From the NCBI GenBank assembly GCA_012845835.1, contig JABAKD010000021.1, positions 5,346,477-5,410,476 of the forward strand: 64,000 nucleotides of DNA, given 5' to 3'. Origin of the DNA: Undaria pinnatifida (Eukaryota; Sar; Phaeophyceae; Laminariales; Alariaceae). The translations under genes were made by a program, and so were the position numbers. Below, one piece after another: positions 8,471 to 18,710 of this stretch. The notes under the pieces are model-generated. The model was not told the DNA's origin, made no database searches, and saw nothing but the letters and a program-made list of their open reading frames with translations. Positions within the stretch are counted from its first letter, which is position 1. Each line of letters opens with the position of its first letter.

Positions 8471-10363
8471 AGTTTAAGTGCTCTACATCCTCTACCCTGC
8501 GTTTCCCTGCGTTACCCGGCATTACCGTGCCTAGGCCTGTAATGCCTGCCTTTAAGTATTCTCTTTAGGGAAACAATGCAAAAAAGCTTCGTAATGAGTC
8601 TATTCAGCGAGCCATGAGGAGCGACCACACAAGGGCACCGGAACCCATGAGGAGCACGCTTCCCAAAACCGACCAACCCCGCATCCACCATTCAGAGTAC
8701 TACTACAATTGGCGTCGTCGGAGCAGTGAACGTGTCGACCCTAGATTAGCGCGACCTGTTCCCCGGTGCTCTTCTCTCCTCAAGGCGAGCTCTTTTCTCT
8801 CGCATAGCTTTGCATTTTGCTTTCTTTTCCGTTTTTTTTTTCAGATAGTTTTTCTTTGTTTTGTTTTTTCCTTTCGCCTTTTAACACACTTCTTTTCACC
8901 AAGTAGCGAGCTCGGTTATCCTCTTGTCTCCTTTCCGTGAACCACGGGCCCCTCCGGGTCTGCGCTTTGTGACTGACACGTTGAGTTTGCAGCTACCACG
9001 GACATGCGGCAGTAGCGTTTCGATATATTGTCTGCCCGTACTATTTCGTCGGGAGGCACATCACTATGACAATCGAACAAAAACAGTTCTCCCATGATAT
9101 ATACTTTTTCAGTGCTATAATTCTTGTCTTAACCTCTTTTCCCACTCCAAAAGCGTTCCTAGTCTAATTCCAAGTGGTTTGTGCCCATGTTGGGAGTCCT
9201 GTCCAGAAGAATACCCCACCAGGTTAATAACACCTTGCGTGAATTTCTGCGGTTGGAACTAACCACGTAAGCTATTTGCCCCGAGGTCGATTAACTCGAG
9301 TGGCCGGGTCCGTTGCACCACACCTTACTACTACTGTACCGAGTCGCTACCGAATAGAGGTACAATCAATAATAGTTTGACCTATAATACCCCCCCCCGA
9401 GTACGAGTCGCGCGCTTCGGATGAATGCAATAACTCGCCCTTGTTCTCTCTCTTAGGGTTGGTCATCCAGTCCCATTTCTGATAATAATCTATCACAACC
9501 CGTAATACGCACGATCGGAGTATCACACACAGCTTGCAAAGATGAATTTCGACAAAATATTCGATCTCACAGCTGGAATGTATTTTAGTTTTTATAATTA
9601 TTGACAGCAGTGCGTGGCTATTTTTGGGCTTCGTTTTTTAGCTCAACATGTTTGGGTTTTGGTTTCTTAGCATATTTTTACCAGGTACCACCACGCAGTG
9701 TGCTGTAATTTTTCGAGCATTGCATTTGACCTATAACACACTCCACCTTTATCTGTGTTCGCACAGAGTACTGCTGATCTACTCGTCGCGGCCCACCACC
9801 AGCGGTGCGCGACGCCTATATCTGTACTACTGTGTTGGCTCTTTCATCGAGCAGTAGCGCAGGTCGCGACTACTTTTACTAGTGTTCGTTCCGGTTATCT
9901 TCTAAATGGCTTTGATGAAACTTTCGAAACATTTCGTTTTGCCTTAACGGAAGGTTTGAAGCATCTTGTGTGGGATGGACGTTTGTAAGTGTGAGACGGA
10001 CACTAGTACCAAGAACCAAGCGTCCCTGTGGTGTGCTGCTGTTGCTGTCTTACATTGCTATAAAATACGCGCTCTCCTAGGTACCAGTACTACCTGGTAT
10101 ATATTGTGTTTTTCCTCGTGCACTTTTTTGCTTTATGTATCGTGCCTGCGTATCATGTACTGGTATCGAACACGGCACAACACTTGTCCTTAGTGCCTTT
10201 TTTTCTTGTTGGAAGGTTTCGGGCCTAAGGTACATATCGATATGACACGTACGGGATCACAATACCATCAGAACGTTCTGCGACCTCCGGAAAGTTTGTA
10301 TGGGTCCCAACCAACTAGCCCCCTGAGGAAACAGCGTGCTACGTTCGGAATAATATAGCGTAT
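8471..10363. other. Region without a recognisable gene
   Basis: No conserved coding sequence. Polypyrimidine-rich sequence occupies about 8780-8900 (runs of T and TTTTCTTTC). A single FB tip (half site) lies at 9500-9595. Open frames between 9640 and 10200 are short and unmotivated. If the DIRS-like element had a Gag, it should lie here or nearby, but I cannot recognise one. Confidence 0.5.
9500..9598 (+). repeat. Solitary FB tip (right-end orientation)
   Basis: ACGCACGATCGGAGTATCAC, AGCTTGCAAAGATGAATTTC and GATCTCACAGCTGGAATGTA match the right tip of the FB family and stop at an A/T-rich TTTTTATAATTATT, as other tips do. There is no partner half within 300 bp. Confidence 0.75.
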
Positions 10364-12055
10364 TTGAATCAGCGTGCACAGCAGAAATATAAGAGCAAAA
10401 AAAACCAAAAACAGCTGGGTACGACAGTGAATATCTCGTCGGTAAGCTTCCCCCTCTTGAGACAGTGTCAGGGCAGCGTTTCCCTACTCACGTTCACCAT
10501 CGGCCCCTCACTATTTTCGCCGCATATTAACGTGGCTACCGTACCGCACAGGTTTGAGTCCGTCAAGCAATTTCCCTCTGTTTCCTTGCTACTTCGCGTG
10601 TTGGCGCCGGGCGCACCAGTGGGGGTATCAGGAGGGGGAAATCTGACCGCTGAAGTCGCGGGTGGTAATCACCCGGGAATCGCACAACACGACGTCACGA
10701 TTCAAGAAAAGATTTGCGAGGACGTCGTGTACGGCCGCGCATTGGTATGTGATCTGCCTTTCGCTGGCGAAATCTTGGGGCTTCGATTTTCACGGCCTCG
10801 CGTCGTTCTCGAACCCAAACTTCGAATTATTCACGATCTCACGTTTGTGCGCGCAGGGGGTCGGACCAGTGCCAACGGCTCGGCCACATGCTCCGTGAGA
10901 TTTTACTACGAGTGATGTTTTTGAGGAAGGCCCACGGTAGTAGCGCTCGAATCCTCTTGCGCCGTGTGGACGTCAAAGAGGCGTTTCGACAGGTTTTGGT
11001 TGACCCGGCAGGTGCGCCGGCTCTCGGTTACGTGTTCGGCGATCGCGTCGTCGTGGATCTATGCTTGAAACTTGGGTGGCGTAATAGCCCGGGGTTTTGG
11101 GGGTCGATGGCATCCGTGCTCGAGCATGCTCACACCCACTCTACGTTTCAAGGCGAACATGTTTCCCAATACGGGGATGCTGCCGTCGCGAACGTCGGAT
11201 TTTCCCCGTCGCGGGGGGTTCCAGTTTGCCTCTATCCCGGGTGATATTGGGCCTGTTTCTGGCTCTGGTGGCAACGCCGGGCACAACAACTTTGTGAAGT
11301 ATTACCTACAGGATGGCATTCTCGTCGAGCTGCAATGGTCGCCGGACGGTCGCCGCTGTTTGCGCGCTGTCCAGTCGCTAGCATCGGAATATTTTCGCTT
11401 GTTGGGCGAACGTGGTGTCTCTGATCCACTCCTCATGTCCGCCAGAAAAATCACTGACTGGGACACGAAACTGGAGGGGTTAGGTTGGATCATTGACACG
11501 GAGGCGCTTACGGTTACGTTTCCGTCCCATGAGCGCCTTAAGCTGCAAAAATCTCCTTGCGGAGTGGCGCTCGTATCGTACATCTGCTTCAGCGAGGCAG
11601 GTGTCGCAGCTCGTTGGCTTCCTTATACATGTCTCCTTTGCTGTGCGTCCGGGGCTGTTTTTCGTGAACCGTTTGTTGGCTTCGGTGGGTATGCTGCCCA
11701 TACAAATCACTGACTGGGACACGAAACTGGAGGTGTTGGGTTGGATCATTGACACGTTGGCGCATGCGGTTACGTTGCCATCCCATAAGCGCGTCAAGCT
11801 GCGAAATCTCCTTGCGGAGTGGCCCTCGTCTCGTACATCTGCTTCAGCGAGGCAGTTGTCGCAGCTCACTGGCTTCTTTATACATGTCTCCTTTGCTGTG
11901 CGTCCGGGGAGGTTTTCGTGAACCGTTTGTTCGCTTCGGTGGGTATACCGCGCGTATCTGCCGGAGCTGATTTTGGTTTTCGTACGGCTTACCCCGGGCG
12001 GCGCCTCGTCTTGGGATCCGCGTTTCATTGGACCTCGAGTTTTGGCGGTGTTTAG
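10364..12055 (+). pseudogene. DIRS-like reverse transcriptase, frameshifted
   Basis: The first recognisable part (about 10710-10850) reads YGRALVCDLPFAGEILGLRF followed by PRVVLEPKLRIIHDLTF, the fingers region of DIRS reverse transcriptases. The next frame (10940-11130) has RRVDVKEAFRQVLVD, containing the first catalytic Asp, then LGWRNSPGFWGSMA. A further shift leads to YYLQDGILVELQWSPDGRR (about 11300) where the catalytic YxDD box is expected; it reads YLQD, so a key Asp appears lost. The thumb region has ITDWDTKLEGLGWIIDT, with SASARQ and IHVSFAVRPG strings after it. A 256-bp tandem duplication of the thumb region changes the frame again. The copy cannot encode an intact enzyme. The upstream limit is nominal because no ATG start is convincing. 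Confidence 0.75.
11451..11946 (+). repeat. 256-bp tandem duplication inside the RT thumb region
   Basis: The block starting TCACTGACTGGGACACGAAA at 11451 recurs at 11707, and the similarity runs to about 11946 (through GTTTGTTCGCTTCGGTGGGT). The period of 256 bp is not a multiple of three, so the duplication itself breaks the frame. The copies have since diverged at scattered positions, so the duplication is old or the pieces come from two related elements. Confidence 0.85.
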
Positions 12056-12087
12056 TTGAGTAGGGATTGGACGCCCGCGGATGAACC

Positions 12088-12783
12088 TTGTCGGCTCCGA
12101 TGTATCATTTGCTTGAGCGCCCCTCCCAACGTACTTTGTTTTCGGATGCATCCAACACTGCTGTTGGGGGTTTCTGCCTTGAAACAGGGGTGTACTGGAG
12201 ATACGATCTTGACGCCGGGAAACGATCTCGCTTTTGCGGGTCGAGCAAGTCAGTTGCAGGTGAGAACGATGTATCGATTGACGTCCTCGAACTGCTAGGT
12301 ATGGTCGTCTCCGCGTGGGTCCTCGCATCCCGGTGTGCCGAGCGCCCCGCCGCGTTGGGGGACTACGTGTGTTGCGTGTTGTTGCGTGGCGACAACGAAA
12401 CAGCCGTAGAGTGGGTGCGGCGTTGTCGAGGCGGGAAGGAGTCGAGATCGGGCGCGTTGATGCGCCTCCTTGATGTGCTCGAATTGTTCTGTGGTTGGCA
12501 CTTTGACCCCGCGAAACACGTACGGGGTATTTTAACGTTGCCGCCGACGGTATCTCACGCTGGGATCGCGTTTCCGTCCTCGTTCATCTGCGTGCGGTTT
12601 GTGCGGAAATTCCGTGGCAGGATCAGGATCTGGTCGCTCTGTCTCTTGCCTCGCGCTTCGGAAATGCTTGCGGAAACCCGGTTACGAGTTCACGAGACTT
12701 ATTTTCGCGGCGTGCTGATGTTGCCTTTTTTCCCGGAAATATTCAGCTACTGTTGCGCAGTGGTCAACCGCGGATCGTGTTGA
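12088..12783 (+). pseudogene. DIRS-like RNase H domain
   Basis: This frame carries the spaced acidic residues of an RNase H fold. LFSDAS has the first Asp (codon at about 12145), DVLELLGM the Glu (about 12288) and LRGDNETAVEWVRR the second Asp (12391-12393), followed by a helix and the GALMRLLDVLELF segment typical of DIRS elements. It degrades the RNA strand of the cDNA hybrid. It is separated from the reverse transcriptase by stop codons and a frame change, and from the recombinase by a stop at about 12783, so it is part of a decayed polyprotein. Confidence 0.7.
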
Positions 12784-12790
12784 GGTTCGG

Positions 12791-13297
12791 TTGTGCGGGT
12801 CGAAGGGTGACCAACCGATGAAAAGGGCGGTTGTCACGGGTGTGCGAAAGGGTTCGTCGATGCGCGTGTGGGAAGTTAGCGGCGCCGTCGATCTAATGAT
12901 CGAATTGATGTTTTATTACTTGTTTCTTCCCTCTTCGGCCCCCTTGGTTGCGTTTGGCGTTGGTAATGGCAGATGGTCCATGTGGACACAACATCAAGCC
13001 ATGGCAGCTTTGCGGAAAGTAGTTGCGTTGGCGGGTGTGCGTGCGGAGGAGTACGCCTTGCACTCCCTGAGGATTGAAGGCGCAACGCACTTGTCAGCGG
13101 GGGGTGCAACACCGGAGGTGTTGCAGCGTGAAGTCCGACGGGCGTCCGATGCTCATAAGACGTATGTCCGTAGTCACGGAAAGGACGCCAGTTGGGTAGC
13201 AAACGTTATTCCCCAGGAAGGAATTAGTGGTGGGGTCCAGCCGGGGCAGGGCACAGAGTGGGGGCGAGGTCACCCACCCTTAGATCTGACTATTTAG
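12791..13297 (+). pseudogene. Tyrosine recombinase C-terminal catalytic domain (DIRS type)
   Basis: The 168-residue frame retains the C-terminal half of a phage-integrase-like recombinase. HSLRIEGATHLSAGGATPEV contains the conserved His-x-x-Arg pair (13061-13072). It is followed by a degenerate box (REVRRASDAHKTYVRSH) where the family has Arg-Trp...Tyr; the nucleophilic Tyr is at 13163-13165. The upstream helical half and the first catalytic Arg are not clear, and the Trp of the last box is replaced. In DIRS elements this enzyme inserts the circular cDNA by site-specific recombination. It ends at a TAG, and about 275 bp later the long direct repeat copy B begins. Confidence 0.75.
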
Positions 13298-13571
13298 GCA
13301 AACGCGGAATTACAAAAAAGTGTGTTATCCCGTGTGCGCTCTACGACTCGCGAGTAGGGGGGGGGCGGGGAGGTGGGACTACATCCGTAATACGGGTCTA
13401 CTACCAGTTTATGCTGGAGGCTGGCGTCGAGAGTTTGATGTCGCCAGTGTGGTTGGGAGTTGACTCGTGGATACGGATTTTAGCGTGGGGTTGCCGGCGG
13501 GGCAGCCCCGGGATATTCCCGTCTCCAACCCCCCTCTCTGGGTGGGGGGTTGCACATTAATATAATACAAC

Positions 13572-13800
13572 TTTGAAAGCAAAGTGCAAAGCAGAATATG
13601 ATCGAAGTATGAGAAAATATGGATTTTGTACGTACGTAAGAAATGTGACCAATCAGATCAATGCGGCAATTCATAGTCGTATGAGCGATAGCTGTGGGTA
13701 CACCTGGCCCAGCTGTGTAGGCGACGACCTGCACGCGGAGTGGGTAGGGGAGCAGAGTCAGAGCTACAGGTAAAAGGTGTGATACAGACTAGTTTAAGTT
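13572..13800 (+). repeat. Long direct repeat, copy B
   Basis: Homologous and co-oriented with 8243-8470. Shared blocks include CAGATCAATGCGGCAATTCA (one change from copy A), TACACCTGGCCCAGCTGTGT and GTGTGATACAGAC. It starts about 275 bp after the recombinase stop codon. See copy A for interpretation. Confidence 0.7.
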
Positions 13801-14394
13801 CCCACCCACTCGCCCGTGCGTTTGAGGGAGTCAGTGGAGGGGGTGTTAATCGGTCGCAGTAGCGTTGCGCGTGCTTGTTACTGTTTTTAGTAAATGTACC
13901 TGTTTTCGCTAAAGATGCGACGGGGTTTCGTAGTTTGCGCAGGTTTGCGGTGGGGGCTAGCCGCATCAGTGTTAGAGCGTGGTGCACCGGGTGTTCATTG
14001 TAGTGTTTATTTTTCAGCACGTGTAATATCTGAGTATCCCTCCGTGCGTTGGAGTTACGTATGATGACTGTTTTACGCAGATATTATGTTGATAGTTGAC
14101 AGCGAACGTTGTGGCGGTACATCGGCTCGGATTTAGCGCGCAATCTGAAGGTGTGGGAGAGGGGAATTATCCGTATATAAGCAAGTAAGTGCATTTTATG
14201 GTTTGTGCATGCATGCATATATATTACACGCGTGTGTACGTTGTTATATGCTGCACGTTATTGTAGGTGGTTGCCTTGTATATCTTCTTCGAGTTGCCAA
14301 TGATTGTTCGTCGTTGGCCGTTTGCTGGTGTCGAGAGTTAGAGAGGATGGTGCAAATGAATTGGAGCTACGGCATATTTATTATAGATCAAAGT

Positions 14395-14730
14395 CAGGCT
14401 CCCACGTCCTTAAAAAACTCCGTCTCTCCCTCACCGGTTATTCGACTTACAGGATTCACATGATAAACTGATGCATTTCCTACCACCGCTGTCAGATTGT
14501 GTCGTCCTCAGAAACGTGTTTAAATAGTTCCCGCGCACAGACTGCTTAACTTCACCCTGTTGACCCTAGTACCTACACTGTAGTTGCAACGGGCGTCGCC
14601 GACCTATGAGGACACACAACCCGTAACACGCGCGATCGGAGTATCACACACAGCTCGCAAAGATGAGTTTCGACAAAATATTCGATCTCACATCCAGATG
14701 AGATTCTTCGACCTCACAGCTGGAGTGTTT
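14395..14730 (-). mobile_element. FB-1 right arm (inverted)
   Basis: The inverse complement of the FB subterminal block: CACCGGTTATTCGACTTACA, GATAAACTGATGCATTTCCT, CGCGCACAGACTG, then CACCCTGTTGACC, CACTGTAGTTGCAA, and the tip ACGCGCGATCGGAGTATCAC. The tip contains an extra ATTCGATCTCACATCCAGAT segment, so it has been rearranged. It would be the partner of the left arm at 6895-8245. Confidence 0.7.
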
Positions 14731-15000
14731 TTTTATTTATTATTCGTCAGACTATCGTCTACAGTGTATACTAGTGTATTGTAATTTATTTCAAAAACAA
14801 TTTACAATAAAAAAAAATAGTCTACCTGGTACAAGTGTATTTTTATTCATCATATAGTCTAGACTATAGACTATTATAGCGTATTTCTATTTTATATTAT
14901 ATTGATAATAACATATAATGAATGAAATACACTCCAGCTGTGATGTCGAAGAAGAATTTGTCGAAACTCATCTTTGCAAGCTGTGTGTGATATGGGGTAT
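14625..15000. repeat. Two facing FB tips with a long A/T-rich spacer
   Basis: A right-type tip (14625-14730) and a left-type tip (14925-14998, GAAATACACTCCAGCTGTGA, GTCGAAACTCATCTTTGCAA) face each other. The spacer of about 200 bp is A/T-rich and has its own small inverted strings (AGTCTAGACTATAGACT). This is the longest-spacer version of the palindrome seen at 6430, 7762 and 43765. Confidence 0.75.
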
Positions 15001-17312
15001 AAATAATTCAAAGAATATATATGTCAACCATGTGGGTAAAAAAGCGGCAAGGTGCCCTCGTTGGGAGGATAGATTCTCTCCGAAACTATTGCTGTAATTG
15101 ATGGCCGGTCTCTAGTGGAACCCACGCCTCCAACTGCTAGAATAGATATCCGTTGATATAGGTCTGTTTCCGAAGTGGGGTCTCTTGCGCTTATTCTTCG
15201 CCTGTGCCCCAGGAAAGAGACACGTTGACGGCGAAGAAATACAATACGCCGACGGAACTCTACTTTTTCCCTTTGACCGGCAAAAAGCCGTCAACGGCAA
15301 CATAAACACCTACTAAAAACAAAACAATGGGTCTACATTTGGTGGGTCAAACGTAGACCGCCACTTGACGTCAACTGCCGTATAACATGGAAGAAAGCAC
15401 ACGCCCCGTAAATACCACCCCCCCCAACATGAGCGCACCCGGTGATATAGTGATTGCTTTGTTGACCGACCATCACTTCATCACCGGGGGTACGTTGAAT
15501 ACCACCGCCCCTATGGGGAACGCCGGAAAAAGTACCAACCTCCAAATTTTTCACACCGTCTGATGGATACAATTCTCCCGCAACTGGCATCGGTTTGGAC
15601 ACCAGCATGGATGCAACAGCTGTGCCCTATCGCAGTGATCCGAACGAGTCTGCGGCTCCCACCCCACCGGTACCTGCTGCTGCTGGCTGCCATCAATAAT
15701 GGCATGGTGCACGAAACCTAGTACGCGTTGCGGGTGGCACGGGTATTTCCGGTATGTGTGGTGTGGTGGAGCATCAGTAACACAATTTACTTGTGAACTA
15801 TGAATAACTTGTGATATGAACACATTTCCGTACGTGACATACGATATCGGTACTTTTCTGCAAGGGTTGAGAATGAGCACCGGTAGGTTTGAAAGGTCGT
15901 CGGGTGATGCGGCTACCAGTACTTGTGGTACCGACAAACAGCAGTATCGGTAATGCTATTTTTTGCGTCTTTTTAATTTCCTCGCCTGTTCCCTCTTCGT
16001 TTTGCCTTTGTGGTTTCGCTTGTTTGTGTTATTTTCTCATTTGATTAGATGTGTTAAGCGGTAATATCGTTGCGTCAACAACCAACCAGCGTGCACAGCG
16101 GTGGTAACGGTACGATACTATTGTTGAGCTGGTTTGGGGCTGGAAAGAAAGGGTTCATGTCAAAAAATGGCAGCAGACGATTTGGCAGCGTGACAAGGCC
16201 TTAAACGTGCAATTATCGGGAGTCTCCTAGTTGAATATCGGGATGTTCGCATTACCGGCAACCGGTTTCCGGTATCGCAGCAAGGTTGTGATTTTTGCTG
16301 TCATCCCCGGGTTTCAAACGTGTCCCTTACCATGACCGGCATTACATTATAATGCAAAAAACCAAATCTGTACCTCTTATGTGTTAGCACACCCCTTGCT
16401 ATAACACCCCCCGCAATCTTGCCGCTGTCTGTTCACTCTCCCTAGCAATCACTGATGTCGTTAGAACACCCCCTCGTCAGCACACCCCCTTTAATCTAGC
16501 CGGGGTTTGTTCACACTCTTTAGCAATCGTTAAGAACGTTAGCACACCCCTACCCCTGGTTTCGACACCCCCTAGCCGCGAAGCTACCGTGCATGATAGC
16601 TATCACCGGGAATACGTTACACACCACACACCCCTACAACAGCGCACCCGGTGAAAATATCTTTAGGCGCCAACTTGCTATCACCGAAGAGTGCTTTCTT
16701 CGGTGTTATACGGTATGCGTTCTTGGCGTTTTTGGAAATTGAAATTCGAGAAGTCGCCGTGAGTCAACACGTAGCCAAGACTGACTGAGTACCTTAACCC
16801 GGGATCAGGTAGACCACCTAGAAAGTGGCTCAGAACCCTTAGAGACGACCTTCGAGCTCGCTGATTGTGCATATAACGGAGACCCAGCAAAATATTCCCC
16901 ACGGCAGTTTGGAGGACCAACCGTACTGTGGATCCTCGATACAAGGAAGGCGGGCAAGTGGTACAGGCGGATTCTCGAAGCAACCGGATGGTTGATGGCC
17001 AGGTTGCACGTAGAAGAGGGGAAAAGAGCTCTGAACGCTGCGCATCCCGGATGCGTGACGCAAAACGTCGAAAAGGACGTGGATGGAGCCGCCAAACCAC
17101 AGTTTCAGAACGCAAGACAGGGAAGGCACACAGGGTAGCAAGGCACCAGGCCGACAGGTGAGTGGGACCTGACTACGGAGACACTCAAACTGCTATTTAC
17201 GACTTCCTCTTGTGTTGTTTTCTTCTTTCTCTTTTTTGTGGATTTCCTGCCCCACCTCCTTCGGGGGTGCAAGCGGCAATGCCAGCGGACAGTACTTCAG
17301 CTCTACCCCCTT
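15001..17312. other. Region without a recognisable gene
   Basis: I see no supported gene. Frames of about 90-145 codons on the minus strand (15.3-15.9 and 16.7-17.1 kb) have no motif. The sequence is rich in ACCGG and CGGTA strings, and a short array of CACACCCC-bearing units lies at 16384-16555. Confidence 0.5.
16384..16555 (+). repeat. ~77-bp degenerate tandem repeat with CACCCCC blocks
   Basis: TTAGCACACCCC at 16384, TTAGAACACCCC at 16461 and TTAGCACACCCC at 16539 mark units of about 77-78 bp. Each unit also contains CTAGCAATC or TAGCAATCG and a TTCACTCT/TTCACACTC string. Two full units and the start of a third are visible. Confidence 0.7.
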
Positions 17313-17539
17313 GCGTGCATACTCAAAGAACTCGTGGGGACGTTTTTTTGCCCACAAATTGACTTGCGGAACACGCGAGAGCGTGAGTTAGCAACACTCG
17401 ATGAGAAATCGACGAGCGGTGGGATTGCTGAACCTTATGCGCGATAAAAATGGAAGGCAAACACCGCGGGCGAGAAGGGACGACACCTGTGACCACGGCT
17501 TGTCCAGAAGCTGGGAAGTACAAGTGTGCGAAAAAAAAA
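17313..17539 (+). mobile_element. SINE copy 1, 5'-truncated
   Basis: From GTGCATACTC onward this matches the body of the tRNA-derived SINE at 48568-48883: ACAAATTGACTTGCGGAA, GCGAGAGCGT, TTAGCAAC, CTCGATGAGAAATCGACGAG, GGGATTGCTGAACC, ATGCGCGATAAAAAT, ACCTGTGACCACGGCTTGTC and CAGAAGCTGG. The tRNA-like head with the Pol III boxes is missing. It ends in an A run at about 17540. 5' truncation is usual for elements copied by target-primed reverse transcription. The copia LTR begins only 46 bp downstream. Confidence 0.85.
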
Positions 17540-17585
17540 CTTCTGCGGTACTATGCACCACCGTTTTCCCACTTGTGTATTATCG

Positions 17586-18002
17586 TGTGGACACAATAGT
17601 TGTGTGGAGGCTCTGTCTTCTGTGCGGAGAGATGCGGAGGTGGCATCGAAGTGTCTGTTGATATCACTTATGATAAGAAAGAAAAGGGCTATTTTGGAAA
17701 CGGCGCTTGAGGCCAAAGATAGAGAAAGAGGTAATGAAAGGGAGAAGGGAGAGCGAAGGGAGCTTGATCATGGTGGACTGGACCGGCACTTGATTATTGG
17801 GAACAATGCCCCCAGTCCGGTGGAATACCGGGAAAATGTGACAACCTTAGCATACTAAAATCTACGGTAATATCCAAGTTCCACCGAAGATTGGAAGTAA
17901 TATTCATCGCAACTTTCAACTGCTTGTCTTACGCGTGCCAAGAGATTGACCGAATAGACTGCGCATTAACCTAGATATAATCTGAGGTTCATACTCTCAA
18001 CG
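17586..18002 (-). repeat. Copia 3' LTR
   Basis: On the plus strand it opens TGTGGACACAATAGTTGTGT and closes with ATACTCTCAACG. It matches 21658-22070 along its whole length: GAGATGC(G/A)GAGGTGGCA, AATGTCTG or AGTGTCTG, TGATAAGAAAG, GGTGG(A/G)CTGGA, CCTTAGCATAC and AGTTCCACC. The two LTRs differ at many positions, so insertion was not recent. The outer base pair at the minus-strand start reads CG where TG is expected. Confidence 0.8.
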
Positions 18003-18015
18003 CGGCCCCTTCGTG
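18003..18015 (-). promoter_or_regulatory. Polypurine-tract-like string next to 3' LTR
   Basis: Read on the minus strand, GAAGGGGCCGC lies directly before the 3' LTR start, where LTR retrotransposons keep the polypurine tract that primes plus-strand DNA. It is short and imperfect, so the assignment is tentative. Confidence 0.4.
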
Positions 18016-18700
18016 CGAAACCAGATTGCTAGAGAAGCCATACACTGAAAAAATCGAAATCGTAAATCTAAAACAAATGGGTTACATATTTAGTCCGGCA
18101 TATTAAGCGCGACAGTACGGATGTAGCCATGCTATAAGCACGTTTACAAAAAACAAGAAATACAAGGTAAGGTACGTAGAACCCTACGCCTGGTGTCATT
18201 ACTAGCGATACATAACTAAGAAGATACAACGCAAAGATACGTCTAATGGGTTTTATACACGATTTCTGACTTGCACCTAACAGGAAAACGAAGTTAAACC
18301 AATATAGAGAACTGTGGACAAGTGTCCGTTACGACAAAATATAGGATTATCGCTACGCGGTATAATTTAACATACGTACTTACGTACTTGGAAAAAAGAG
18401 AAAATATACAACTACGAATACCAACACGATTATATTAGATAATGATGGGTGTAGCCATGGTCCATCATCGAGCTATGTCCTTGAATAGAGAAACAAAACT
18501 CACTGTCGTAAAAATAGTTGACAACGAACTGCCTTCACTAAGTAGTATTATTTACTTAAGTCCAACGTGTCAAGTTTCAAATGTACCTACAAGTACATAT
18601 CGGAAGAAAATATTACCGTTGAAATAACCATACGCCCGTCCCCGTGCGCGGGAGCTGTGTCCACTATCGGTCCATCGCAGTCTTGCAGCTGAATTCTGAT
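18016..18700. other. Degenerate copia interior, no motif
   Basis: A/T-rich sequence inside the element with no recognisable reverse transcriptase or RNase H, although an intact copia element would have its 3' polymerase region here. Either deletion or strong decay has removed it. Confidence 0.5.
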
Positions 18701-18710
18701 AGGCCAATCG

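Larger units (their letters stand above)
10364..13300 (+). mobile_element. DIRS-like tyrosine-recombinase retrotransposon, decayed
   Basis: Successive plus-strand segments encode reverse transcriptase, RNase H and a tyrosine recombinase, the order seen in DIRS-group retrotransposons. They are spread across several frames with stops between them, so the copy is inactive. No integrase of the retroviral type, no protease and no LTR typical of Gypsy/copia are visible. The boundaries are uncertain: I use the outermost coding signal. The direct repeats at 8243-8470 and 13572-13800 may be its termini. A DIRS element would move through a circular intermediate and normally leave no target-site duplication. 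Confidence 0.75.

Noticed and set aside
16384-16555. CRISPR-like array
   Set aside because: Only three imperfect repeats with diverged spacers that are themselves similar to each other. The context is eukaryotic, with no cas genes.
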